Below, piece after piece: positions 1 through 7,257 of a stretch of 64,000 nucleotides of DNA. The notes under the pieces are model-generated. The model had not been told where the DNA came from. It saw only the letters and a program-made list of their open reading frames with translations, and ran no database searches. The position numbers and the translations under genes were made by a program. This DNA comes from Acidovorax sp. A1169 (lineage in GTDB: Bacteria > Pseudomonadota > Gammaproteobacteria > Burkholderiales > Burkholderiaceae_C). The stretch lies in the NCBI RefSeq assembly GCF_030704685.1, contig NZ_JAUZDX010000001.1, forward strand, positions 620,001 to 684,000, written 5' to 3'. Each line of letters starts with the position of its first letter. The stretch's first letter is position 1.

Positions 1-618
1 GCCGTAGCCTATTCCAAGACCGAGGTGCTGCAGGTCGCGCTGTTCTCGGCCGTGCTGTTGCAGGAGTTGCCGGGCCCGCTGGCCTTTGGCGCCATGGCCG
101 TCGCCACGCTGGGCGTGGTGCTGCTCTCGCTGCCTGCGGGCGGCTGGCGCACGCTGCGCGCCGGTGAGGGCGGCAGCAGCAAGCTGGTCGTCTACGGCCT
201 GGCCTCGGGCGCATGCTTTGCGCTCGCCAGCGTGGGCTTTCGCGGGGCGTCACTGGCGCTGGGCGAGGGCGTGGCACCCTGGGTGGCTGGGGCCTGGGGC
301 GTGTTCTGGGCGCAGCTGCTGCAAAGCGTGGTGCTGGGCGGCTGGCTGCTGGTGCGCCAGCCCGGCGTGGCCGGGGCGATTGCGCGCGCCTGGCGGTTGT
401 CGGTGGTGGCGGGCTCCATGGGGGCGTTGGCCTCCATTGCCTGGTTCACGGCCTACGCCATGCGCCTGGCGTCGGACGTGCGCACGCTGGGCCTCGTCGA
501 GGTGCTGTTCAGCTACCTGGTGTCGCGCCGCATGTTCCGCGAAAGCCTGTCGCGCAGCGAAGGCATCGGCCTGGCCCTGGTGCTGGCGGGGTTGGTGGGC
601 ATCTGCGCCCAGTGGTAG
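1..618 (+). CDS. EamA/DMT family transporter, C-terminal part (5' end outside window)
   Basis: The frame is open from the first base and ends at a stop after 205 visible residues, so the start lies upstream. The fragment is a chain of hydrophobic helices separated by short basic loops. It ends in a long apolar helix (IGLALVLAGLVGICAQW), and the early segment YSKTEVLQVALF resembles the second EamA repeat of drug/metabolite exporters. Family members are ten-helix inner-membrane exporters of amino acids or small metabolites. No substrate can be read from the sequence. The next gene is convergent, with its stop 12 bp away. Confidence 0.8.
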   Translation, partial: AVAYSKTEVLQVALFSAVLLQELPGPLAFGAMAVATLGVVLLSLPAGGWRTLRAGEGGSSKLVVYGLASGACFALASVGFRGASLALGEGVAPWVAGAWGVFWAQLLQSVVLGGWLLVRQPGVAGAIARAWRLSVVAGSMGALASIAWFTAYAMRLASDVRTLGLVEVLFSYLVSRRMFRESLSRSEGIGLALVLAGLVGICAQW

Positions 619-630
619 CAGGGCGCCGTA

Positions 631-1029
631 TCAGGGGGCAGGCGCGGCCGTCAGCCGCCTGAGCGTGGCGAGGTAGGCCACCACATCTTCGCGCTCCTGC
701 GCGTCGTCCAGGCTGTAGTCCATGGCCTGGCCCGGGATCAGGGCCTCGGGGTCGGTGAGCCAGGCCTTGAGTGTGGCCCGCGTCCACAGCAGCTTGCTGC
801 TCTGCAGGGCGGGTGAATACTCGTAGTCCTTGAGGGCACCGGCCCGGCGTCCCACCACGCCCCGGTGGGCCGGGCCCTCGCGGTGCGCGTCCACGCTGTG
901 GCAGCCCGCGCAGTGCTCCCTGTAGACTGCCCGCCCGCGCTCCACCGATTGGGCGGATGCGCTGGCGCTGGCCATCCACAGCACGCTGGCGGCCAAAGCC
1001 GCGATCACCCCTTTCGCATCACGCCGCAT
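631..1029 (-). CDS. Class I c-type cytochrome, single haem, periplasmic
   Basis: This encodes 132 residues with a Sec signal peptide of about 26 residues ending ASASA. One haem-binding motif CAGCH has Cys40, Cys43 and His44. Met103 in PGQAMDYS is the likely axial ligand. Size and layout match small electron-transfer cytochromes of the cytochrome c550/c2 type (c2-like GRAVYREHCAGCH start). It is divergent from the ECF sigma gene, and a matching ECF-type promoter (1172-1201, minus strand) points at it. I infer that it belongs to the same regulon as the downstream cupredoxin and globin. Its electron donor and acceptor are unknown. Confidence 0.88.
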   Translation of the reverse strand: MRRDAKGVIAALAASVLWMASASASAQSVERGRAVYREHCAGCHSVDAHREGPAHRGVVGRRAGALKDYEYSPALQSSKLLWTRATLKAWLTDPEALIPGQAMDYSLDDAQEREDVVAYLATLRRLTAAPAP

Positions 1030-1171
1030 GGCTGCGTCCCTGCCAGATGCCGGGGTATGGCGTGATGGGGGCGTGGGAGTTCGGTGGGATGCTGTTGTTC
1101 ATGAGGCCAAGCGGATCGAATGGAGAGAAGGGGGCGGCGGCTGCAAGGCTCCGCCCTTTGCCTTGCCCGCT

Positions 1172-1201
1172 CTATACGCAACAGGCCTCCCTTTGGATGC
1201 A
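1172..1201 (-). promoter_or_regulatory. Candidate ECF-type promoter toward the cytochrome c gene
   Basis: Read on the minus strand there is TGCATCC (1195-1201), a 16-bp spacer and CGTATAG (1172-1178). The same hexamer-like pair with the same spacing occurs before the sigma gene and before the DUF3034 gene. A start near 1166 would leave a leader of roughly 135 nt before the cytochrome ATG. Together with the site at 1258-1287 it accounts for most visible structure in the 316-bp gap 1030-1345. I see no small gene there. Confidence 0.5.
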
Positions 1202-1257
1202 GCCAGAGTGCGCTGTTCGCATGGTGGCGCTTTTGCGGGGGCGCAAAGGCCCGCCAG

Positions 1258-1287
1258 TGCATCCAGACGCCGGTTTGTGGCGTATCC
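1258..1287 (+). promoter_or_regulatory. Candidate autoregulatory ECF-type promoter of the sigma gene
   Basis: TGCATCC (1258-1264), a 16-bp spacer and CGTATCC (1281-1287) lie about 58 bp upstream of the ECF sigma ATG. The element matches the one before the DUF3034 gene in both boxes and spacing. ECF sigma genes commonly transcribe themselves, which fits this position. Function is inferred from the repeated pattern. Confidence 0.55.
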
Positions 1288-1345
1288 ACAGCAGACCACC
1301 TGGAACTTCCTCCGTGACTTCGGGCCTTTCCCACACAATCGGCGC

Positions 1346-1921
1346 ATGAGCACCCTCACCCCAGACAGTGAACTGATGTACCTCCTTGACCGCATCGCCG
1401 CGCAGGACGACTCCGCGCTGAAAGCCTTGTACGAGAGCACCTCGTCCAAGCTGTTCGGCCTGGCGTTGCGCATCGTGCGCCACCGCGACGTGGCGGAAGA
1501 TGTGCTGCAGGAAGCATTTTTGAGCATCTGGCGCGGGGCGGGCAACTACCGCGCATCGCTGAGCCCGCCCATGGCCTGGATGGGGCTGATCGTGCGCAGC
1601 CGGGCCCTGGACGCCCTGCGCAAGCGCAGCTCCGAGCGCAGCGACCTCACCAATGAGTTCGACGACGAGATGGAGCAGACCCTGGAAGGCGATTCGCCCA
1701 ACCCCATGGACGTGACTCAGGCCAGCGAGCAAGCCTTTGCACTGCACCAGTGCCTGGGCAAGCTCGAACACAAGCAGCGCGAGGTGGTGAGCCTGGCCTA
1801 TCTGCGCGACCAGAGCCACAGCGAACTGGCCGAGCAGCTGCAACTGCCCCTGGGCACTGTGAAGAGCTGGATCCGGCGTGGCCTGGAGCAGTTGCGCCAG
1901 TGCATGTCCCGTTACATCTGA
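1346..1921 (+). CDS. ECF-family RNA polymerase sigma factor (SigK/RskA-partner type)
   Basis: The 191-residue protein has the two ECF domains. Region 2 is around residues 25-95 (DVAEDVLQEAFLSIWRGAGNY). Region 4 is around 130-188 (QREVVSLAYLRDQSHSELA and the helix GTVKSWIRRGLEQLR). The frame is open further upstream, but the ATG at 1346 gives the usual family length and keeps the upstream promoter-like site outside the gene. The anti-sigma gene follows after 9 bp, so the pair is co-transcribed. By family, it directs RNA polymerase to a small envelope-stress or redox regulon and is held inactive by its membrane partner. Confidence 0.9.
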   Translation: MSTLTPDSELMYLLDRIAAQDDSALKALYESTSSKLFGLALRIVRHRDVAEDVLQEAFLSIWRGAGNYRASLSPPMAWMGLIVRSRALDALRKRSSERSDLTNEFDDEMEQTLEGDSPNPMDVTQASEQAFALHQCLGKLEHKQREVVSLAYLRDQSHSELAEQLQLPLGTVKSWIRRGLEQLRQCMSRYI

Positions 1922-1930
1922 GGGGGCACC

Positions 1931-2740
1931 ATGAACATTACCCAACACCCCGAACTGCTCGACCGCCTGGCGGCCAGCTACGCTCTCGGCACCCTGCGCG
2001 GCGGCGCACGCCGCCGCTTCGAAACCCTGGCCCGCGAGCACGCGGCGGTGCGTGCCGCCGCCCTGGTGTGGCAGACCCATTGGTCGGGCCTGGCCGAACT
2101 GCAGGAGCTGGCCCAGCCCGATGCAGCCGTCTGGAAACGCATCGACAACCTGGTGCAGGCCGACCGGCAGGCCCAGGCCATGCAGGCCGCGCGCCTGGCG
2201 GGCCAGGAGCCGGCCCTGCCTGGAGCTGCTGCGCCCGGCGGCTGGCTGCGCAGCCTCTTGCTGTGGCGGGGCGCCGCAGCAGCGGGGGCTCTTGCCACGC
2301 TGGCGGCCGTGGTGGTCGGCGTGCAGGTCAATGGCGGGCTGCGTGCCAGCAGCGGTACCCAGATTGCCGAGCTGCGCCAGCAACTGCAGGCCGCGCCGCA
2401 GATCCAGTACGTGGCCGTGCTGGCCGATGACAAGGCCGCCGCCTCCATGCTGGTGACCTTCGACCCCAAGAACAACCAACTGGTGCTGCAGCGCGTGGGC
2501 GGCTTCCAGGAGGGGTCGGACAAGTCGCTGCAGCTGTGGGCGCTGCCGCCAGCGGGTGGCCCGCGCTCGCTGGGTGTGCTGGGTCAGGAAAAGCTGCTCA
2601 ACCTGACGGCAGGCGAAGCCGACGTGCGCCAGGTGCCGGCCCTGGCCATCAGCCTGGAGCCGCGCGGAGGCGTGCCCAGCGCGGGCGGCCCCACAGGGCC
2701 TGTGCTGTTCAAGGGCGAGCTGATCCAGCGCATGCTCTGA
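1931..2740 (+). CDS. Membrane anti-sigma factor, RskA-like
   Basis: This encodes 269 residues. An N-terminal helical sigma-binding region (LLDRLAASYALGTLRGGARRR) lacks the HxxxCxxC zinc motif of ZAS-type factors. One membrane span lies at about residues 110-135 (AAAAGALATLAAVVVGVQV). A C-terminal RskA-type domain follows, with ALPPAGGPRSLGVL and a GPTGPVLFKGEL ending. It should sequester the preceding ECF factor at the inner membrane and release it on a periplasmic signal. The start has a G-rich ribosome site (agggggcacc) directly upstream. Which stress it senses cannot be read here; the neighbouring redox proteins suggest an oxidative or haem-linked cue. Confidence 0.88.
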   Translation: MNITQHPELLDRLAASYALGTLRGGARRRFETLAREHAAVRAAALVWQTHWSGLAELQELAQPDAAVWKRIDNLVQADRQAQAMQAARLAGQEPALPGAAAPGGWLRSLLLWRGAAAAGALATLAAVVVGVQVNGGLRASSGTQIAELRQQLQAAPQIQYVAVLADDKAAASMLVTFDPKNNQLVLQRVGGFQEGSDKSLQLWALPPAGGPRSLGVLGQEKLLNLTAGEADVRQVPALAISLEPRGGVPSAGGPTGPVLFKGELIQRML

Positions 2741-2787
2741 AACCGCGCCTGTCCCTTTTCGGAGGCGGAAAAAATATCTGTGGTTTT

Positions 2788-2817
2788 TGAATCCGTAGCG
2801 CACCCGTTTGCGTAAGT
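2788..2817 (+). promoter_or_regulatory. Candidate ECF-type promoter of the DUF3034-globin-cupredoxin operon
   Basis: TGAATCC (2788-2794), a 16-bp spacer and CGTAAGT (2811-2817) lie about 45 bp before the DUF3034 start. This is the third copy of the pattern seen at 1172-1201 and 1258-1287, with one base different in the upstream box. The leader would be about 40 nt. Confidence 0.55.
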
Positions 2818-2861
2818 AGGGTGCAACATCCTCTTACATTGCTTTCGTACTGGAGCCCCCG

Positions 2862-3794
2862 ATGAACCACAGGCGTCCTTTCACCGTGTTCGCGGCCTTG
2901 GCCATGGCGGCCGGGCTGGCACATGCCGATACCGGCAAGCTGCTGCTCACCGGTGGCGTCAACACCATCGCCGGCTCGGCCGGTGGTGGCCTCACCCCCT
3001 GGGCCGTGATCGGCAGCAACGCCACCGAGGGCGAGGTCGGTTTCAGCGGCTACGCCACGCGCGCCGGCACACAGGACTATGGGCTGACCGGCTACGGCGT
3101 GGCGATAGGCTTGTACGACCGGGTCGAACTCTCACTGGCACGGCAGGATTTCGATGCCTCGCCAGCACTCGCGCTCAATGGGGTCGCCGCCTTCGGCGTC
3201 ATGCCGGGCCAGCACATCAAGATGGACGTGGTGGGCCTGAAGGTCAAGGTTGCCGGCGACGCCGTGCTCGACGCCGATACCTGGATGCCGCAGATCGCGG
3301 TGGGCATCGAGCACAAGCGGGCCAGCCCCGGCTCCATCCAGTCGGTCTACAACTTCCTGGGCGTGAAAGACAGAGGCACCGATCTGTACGTGAGCGCCAC
3401 CAAGCTGTTCCTGGCCCAGAGCCTGCTGGTCAATGCCACGCTGCGCTCCACCAATGCCAACCAGAACGGGCTTTTGGGCTTCGGCTCTGCCGCGCCCGGA
3501 AAGAACGGCCGCAGTCTGCAGCCCGAGTTTTCGGTGGCGTACCTGGTGAGCAAGAACGTCGCCGTAGGGGCTGAATACCGCTTCAAGCCGAACAACCTGC
3601 AGGCGCTGGGCGCTGCTGCCGGCCTGGGTGCAGGGCTGCGCGAGGACGACTGGAAGGATCTCTTCGTGGCCTGGGCCCCGAGCAAGCACCTGTCGCTCAC
3701 CCTGGCCTACGTGGACCTGGGCCGCATCGTTCCCGGCGTGACCCAGGGCCGGCGCCAGACGGGTTATTACCTGTCGGCCCAGGCCGCGTTCTGA
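2862..3794 (+). CDS. DUF3034 family exported protein
   Basis: The protein has 310 residues with a signal peptide of about 22 residues (ending LAHA). The mature part opens with GKLLLTGGVNTIAGSAGGGLTP. It then has alternating short polar and apolar strands and a terminal aromatic ending (YYLSAQAAF), which suggests an outer-membrane beta-barrel-like protein. Recognition of DUF3034 is from the N-terminal block; the biochemical role is not known. It starts an operon with the exported globin (24 bp later) and the cupredoxin, directly after the ECF sigma/anti-sigma pair, and has its own ECF-type promoter. Confidence 0.8.
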   Translation: MNHRRPFTVFAALAMAAGLAHADTGKLLLTGGVNTIAGSAGGGLTPWAVIGSNATEGEVGFSGYATRAGTQDYGLTGYGVAIGLYDRVELSLARQDFDASPALALNGVAAFGVMPGQHIKMDVVGLKVKVAGDAVLDADTWMPQIAVGIEHKRASPGSIQSVYNFLGVKDRGTDLYVSATKLFLAQSLLVNATLRSTNANQNGLLGFGSAAPGKNGRSLQPEFSVAYLVSKNVAVGAEYRFKPNNLQALGAAAGLGAGLREDDWKDLFVAWAPSKHLSLTLAYVDLGRIVPGVTQGRRQTGYYLSAQAAF

Positions 3795-3818
3795 CCCCTG
3801 GCACTTTTGGAGACAGCC

Positions 3819-4256
3819 ATGAAAAAGACCCTGATGGCCTTTGGCCTTGCCTTTGCCAGCCTGATGGCAGCCCCCGCCCTGGCCCAGTCCGCAGCCCCCG
3901 CTGGCCTGTACCAGGCGCTGGGCGAAAAGCCCGGCATCACCCGGCTGGTGGATGACTTCGTGAACCGTGCCGTGAAGGACCCGCGCATCGGTGCCCACTT
4001 CAAGGACGTCAAGCCCGCTGCGCTCAAGGAGAGCCTGGCCGACCAGTTCTGCCAGCTCAGCGGCGGGCCTTGCAAATACGAAGGTGCCGATATGAAATCG
4101 GCCCATGCCGACATGCAGATCAACAAGGGCCACTTCCATGCACTCGTCGAGGTGCTTCAAAGCGCCATGGACGCGCAGGGCATCCCCTTTGCCCAGCAGA
4201 ACCGCCTGCTGGCCCTGCTGGCCCCCATGCACCGCGACGTGATCACCGTTCACTGA
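3819..4256 (+). CDS. Group I-like truncated haemoglobin with signal peptide
   Basis: This encodes 145 residues. ATG 3819 is chosen because GGAGA lies 7 bp upstream and a clean signal peptide follows (MKKTLMAFGL..ALAQS, about 23 residues). The mature part looks like a truncated globin: YQALGEKPGITRLVDDFV at the B helix, His96 in MKSAHADMQI as the likely proximal haem ligand, then HFHALVEVL. Cys78 and Cys85 may form a disulfide, as expected outside the cytoplasm. Group I globins bind O2 or NO; an exported one points to periplasmic ligand sensing, NO chemistry or haem handling, which is inference. Confidence 0.85.
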   Translation: MKKTLMAFGLAFASLMAAPALAQSAAPAGLYQALGEKPGITRLVDDFVNRAVKDPRIGAHFKDVKPAALKESLADQFCQLSGGPCKYEGADMKSAHADMQINKGHFHALVEVLQSAMDAQGIPFAQQNRLLALLAPMHRDVITVH

Positions 4257-4278
4257 CTTCAGAGAGGGAACCTTGCCC

Positions 4279-5016
4279 ATGCAACACACGCTCATCGCCA
4301 TCGCCGCCGGTATTGCTGCCAGCCTCCTTGCCCTGGGGGCCCATGCTGGCAACGTACAGATCCAGGTGCTCGACAAGGACGGCAAGCCCGTTCCAGATGC
4401 CGTGGTGGTGGTCTACCCGCCCGCAGGCGGCGCTACGGCACCCACCCTGGTGGCGCCCAGCCCTGTGATCGAGCAGGAAAAGATGCGTTTCGTGCCCGCC
4501 GTGACGGTGGTGGTGCCGGGCACCACGGTGCGCTTCACCAACCAGGACCGCTGGGACCACCATGTGCGCGGCAATGCCGCCACACCTGCCGCCAGCGCGG
4601 CGCCCGGCGCCGGCGGCTTCGAATTGCGGCTGGCCGGCAAGGCCGATGGCAAGCCCTCGAATTTCGCCGACGTGAAGCTCGACACCGCCGGCGTGGTGCT
4701 GCTCGGCTGTCACCTGCACGGCTCCATGCGCGGCCATGTGTTCGTGACCGATTCGGCCTGGACCCTCAAGACCGACGACAATGGCATCGCCCGCTTTGCC
4801 AGCGTGCCCGAGGGCGCGGCCCAGGTGCGCGTCTGGCATGCCGAGCAACTGGTGGACCTGCCGCGCAAGGCCGTGCAGGTGCTGGCTACGCCGGTGCTCG
4901 ACACGGTGCAACTGAGCGTGGTGCCGCGCGTGCGCCGCGCTCCCCCATCCACCGCACCGGGTGGCCCGATGGGTTCGTACAGCCAGGCGCAGCCGCCGGG
5001 TCAGCACACGCACTGA
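4279..5016 (+). CDS. Exported plastocyanin-like (cupredoxin) protein, methylamine-utilization-protein type
   Basis: The 245-residue protein has a signal peptide ending near AHAG (residue 24). A cupredoxin fold is indicated by TTVRFTNQDRWDHHV (His94/His95) and the copper loop GCHLHGSM with Cys144, His147 and Met150, the C-x2-H-x2-M pattern of type 1 copper. A carboxypeptidase-regulatory-like section and a Pro/Gly-rich tail follow. ATG 4279 has a GAGAGGGA ribosome site; an in-frame TTG two codons earlier is less likely. As last gene of the DUF3034-globin operon it probably carries electrons in the periplasm. The convergent neighbour is a dihaem cytochrome. Confidence 0.83.
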   Translation: MQHTLIAIAAGIAASLLALGAHAGNVQIQVLDKDGKPVPDAVVVVYPPAGGATAPTLVAPSPVIEQEKMRFVPAVTVVVPGTTVRFTNQDRWDHHVRGNAATPAASAAPGAGGFELRLAGKADGKPSNFADVKLDTAGVVLLGCHLHGSMRGHVFVTDSAWTLKTDDNGIARFASVPEGAAQVRVWHAEQLVDLPRKAVQVLATPVLDTVQLSVVPRVRRAPPSTAPGGPMGSYSQAQPPGQHTH

Positions 5017-5026
5017 CTGGATCCAT

Positions 5027-5953
5027 TCATCGGTTCAAGGCCACCTCGGCTGCGGGCGGTGGGGGCATGCTGCCATCGGCGGGCAGGGCCTGCAGGTAGG
5101 CATACAGGGCGCGCGCATCCACATCGCTGAGCTGGCCCAACGACTCGAAGGGCATGACCTGGATCGGCGTGCCATCGGGCCGCTTGCCGTTGCGCAGCAT
5201 GGCCACGAAGCTCTCTGCCGTCGGGTAGCGCGCCATCGCGCTGTCCTTGCCGGGGCGGATGTCGGCGGCGGCCGGCCAGTCCGGCGGGCCGCCGGGGATC
5301 TTGCCGCCTGCCAGGCTGGCGCCATGGCAGCCGATGCACATGTTCGCCACGTACTGGCCGTTGGCCACCGTCACGCCTGCGGGCACGGGGCGCGAGGGAG
5401 CCTGGTTGTGGTCGATGCGCGAGGCCGCGTCGGGAATCATGCCCAGGCCGTACAGCACCCAGGCCGGGCGTGGCAGCTCAATGGCGGCAGGAGTGCCTTC
5501 CCTGGCTGGCAACTGGCGGATATAGGAGACCAGTGCGTTCAGGTCGTCGTTGGTCAGTCGGTTGTAGTCTTCGCTGGGCATCACCAGCAGCGGGCGGCCA
5601 TTGGGCTTGACACCATGGCGGATGGCGCTGTTCCAGTCCTCGGGCTGGTAGCGCGCCACCACACCGGCCGGCGTGATGTTGGGGCCGGCCAGCCGGGTGC
5701 CCTTGCCATCGTTGACGAACTCGCGGCCGGTGCCCTGCGCGCCGTGGCAGTCGGTGCAGCCGCGCGAGGTGAACAGGTAGCGCCCGCGCTCGATGGCCTG
5801 CGCCTCGGTGGTGTAGGCCACGGGGCGCGGCTTGATGTCGATGTAGCGGTTGCGCTTTTGCTCGGCCAGGTACAGGCCGGTGGCGGCCGTGGCGGCAACC
5901 AGCACGCCCAGTGCCAGGGCGCTGCCAGCCGTCCATTTCATCCAGCGTTTCAT
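5027..5953 (-). CDS. Dihaem c-type cytochrome, membrane-anchored
   Basis: This encodes 308 residues with an uncleaved-looking N-terminal anchor (residues 5-30) and two cytochrome c domains. Haem motifs are CTDCH (Cys66, Cys69, His70) and CIGCH (Cys206, Cys209, His210). Candidate axial methionines sit in LLVMPSEDY and IQVMPFES. The layout resembles dihaem electron-transfer subunits of periplasmic dehydrogenases (alcohol or aldehyde dehydrogenase type), but no catalytic subunit is adjacent. It converges on the cupredoxin gene with 10 bp between stops. A GTGA-N6-TCAC palindrome lies about 106 bp upstream. Confidence 0.88.
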   Translation of the reverse strand: MKRWMKWTAGSALALGVLVAATAATGLYLAEQKRNRYIDIKPRPVAYTTEAQAIERGRYLFTSRGCTDCHGAQGTGREFVNDGKGTRLAGPNITPAGVVARYQPEDWNSAIRHGVKPNGRPLLVMPSEDYNRLTNDDLNALVSYIRQLPAREGTPAAIELPRPAWVLYGLGMIPDAASRIDHNQAPSRPVPAGVTVANGQYVANMCIGCHGASLAGGKIPGGPPDWPAAADIRPGKDSAMARYPTAESFVAMLRNGKRPDGTPIQVMPFESLGQLSDVDARALYAYLQALPADGSMPPPPAAEVALNR

Positions 5954-6058
5954 GGTGGGGAAGCCTTGTGGGAATGAAGTCAGAAACTCGATGGAGCGGA
6001 TTCTGAAGTGCCGCAGGCGCTTTTGGCGCAGGGCGCGCGCAAGGCACGGGCGGCCCCG

Positions 6059-6072
6059 GTGACATATGTCAC
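6059..6072. promoter_or_regulatory. Perfect 14-bp palindrome, CRP/FNR-family-like site
   Basis: GTGACATATGTCAC is a perfect inverted repeat with GTGA and TCAC half-sites six bases apart, the core geometry of CRP-type operators. It lies in the 185-bp gap upstream of the dihaem cytochrome and downstream of the solute-binding-protein gene stop, so control of the cytochrome is the natural reading. No binding has been shown. Confidence 0.45.
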
Positions 6073-6138
6073 GGATAGCCTGCCCGCGCGGCCCACCAGG
6101 TCGCTGCGGGGCAGTCCATCCCCTGCCGCGCAGGCCGA

Positions 6139-7206
6139 TCAGCGCTCGACGGTCTTGTTCCAGCGCGCGTTCCAGGCGGGGCGGTTGGCGTTCACGGAGT
6201 CCCAGTCCAGCGTCACGGCGTTCTTCATCCACTGGCTGATCTGCGCCACCTGGGCAGCGCCCTCGCCCACGGCCGGGGCCTTGGGGTTGGTGGGGATCTG
6301 CGCGCCGAACTGCAGCACGTTGGCCTGGGCCAGCGGGCTCAGCAGGAACTCGGCGAGCTTTTGCGCCAGCTCGGGTTCGCTGTTGTTGGCGATCACGCAC
6401 TGGCCCACCATCAGCACCACCGAGCCTTCCTTGGGCTGCGCGTACTCCACCGGGATGCCCTTGGACTTGAGCGCGGCCACGGCCGTGGGGGTCAGCGGGA
6501 ACATCGCGGCCTCGCCGGTCTGCACCATCTCGGAGATCTTGGCCGAGCTCGGGATGTACTCCAGCACGTTCGGGCCGATGGTCTTGGCCCAGTTGTTGAA
6601 GCCCGGCTCCACGTTCTTGTCGTTGCCGCCCTGGATGCGGTTGAACATCAAAAAGCCATGCAGTCCGAAGGACGAGGAGGGCATGGACTGGAACACCACC
6701 TTGCCCTTGTACTTGGGATCGGCGAAGTCCATCCACGAGGTCGGTGGCGCCCAGCCCTTCTCGGTGAACATCTTGGTGTTGTAGGCGATGCCCGTCATGC
6801 CCAGGCTCACACCGCTGGCCAGGTCGTCCTTGAAGCGGGCGGCGGGGTAGATTTCATTGAGGTGCGGGTTGGGTCGCTGCTTCTGGCACAGGCCCATGCC
6901 CATGGCGCGCACCATGATGCCGTCGTCAAGGAACATCACGTGCATCTGCGGCCTGTCCTTGTTGGCCTGCGCCTTGGCCAGGATGTCCGAAGAGGTGCCC
7001 GGAACCACCACCACCTTGGCGCCATGCAGCTTCTCGAACGCTGGGAAGACGTACTGCGTGTACGCCTTCTCCATCGTGCCGCCGTTCATGCCGATGTAGA
7101 TCGTTTTCGTCTGGGCACCGGCCATGCCGCTGGCGGCCAGCGCCGCCGCCGCGGCTGTGGTCAGCAGCGCACGGCGCACAAAAGAGGTCTGGCGAGAAGA
7201 GGTCAT
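6139..7206 (-). CDS. Periplasmic solute-binding protein of a PotD-type ABC importer
   Basis: The protein has 355 residues. The signal sequence begins SSRQTSFVRRALL, with a twin arginine, and ends near SGMAGAQ (residue 31). The mature part has features of family 1 solute-binding proteins: FPAFEKLHGAKVVVVPGTSS, then GVSLGMTGIAYNTKMF, and the C-terminal LLSPLAQANVLQFGAQIPTN block. It is the last gene of a minus-strand operon with two permeases, an ATPase and three dehydrogenase subunits; 51 bp separate it from the oxidase gene. The likely cargo is a cationic amine, opine or amino acid that the dehydrogenase then oxidises. This is inference from context. Confidence 0.88.
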   Translation of the reverse strand: MTSSRQTSFVRRALLTTAAAAALAASGMAGAQTKTIYIGMNGGTMEKAYTQYVFPAFEKLHGAKVVVVPGTSSDILAKAQANKDRPQMHVMFLDDGIMVRAMGMGLCQKQRPNPHLNEIYPAARFKDDLASGVSLGMTGIAYNTKMFTEKGWAPPTSWMDFADPKYKGKVVFQSMPSSSFGLHGFLMFNRIQGGNDKNVEPGFNNWAKTIGPNVLEYIPSSAKISEMVQTGEAAMFPLTPTAVAALKSKGIPVEYAQPKEGSVVLMVGQCVIANNSEPELAQKLAEFLLSPLAQANVLQFGAQIPTNPKAPAVGEGAAQVAQISQWMKNAVTLDWDSVNANRPAWNARWNKTVER

Positions 7207-7257
7207 GGGGTCTTTCCTTTCAGGGTGTTGGAAGGGTAGCGGTCAGGGGATCGAAAC

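Noticed and set aside
1172-2803. A 543-codon minus-strand frame over the sigma/anti-sigma genes
   Set aside because: It covers two genes with strong ECF and RskA features and crosses the promoter sites.
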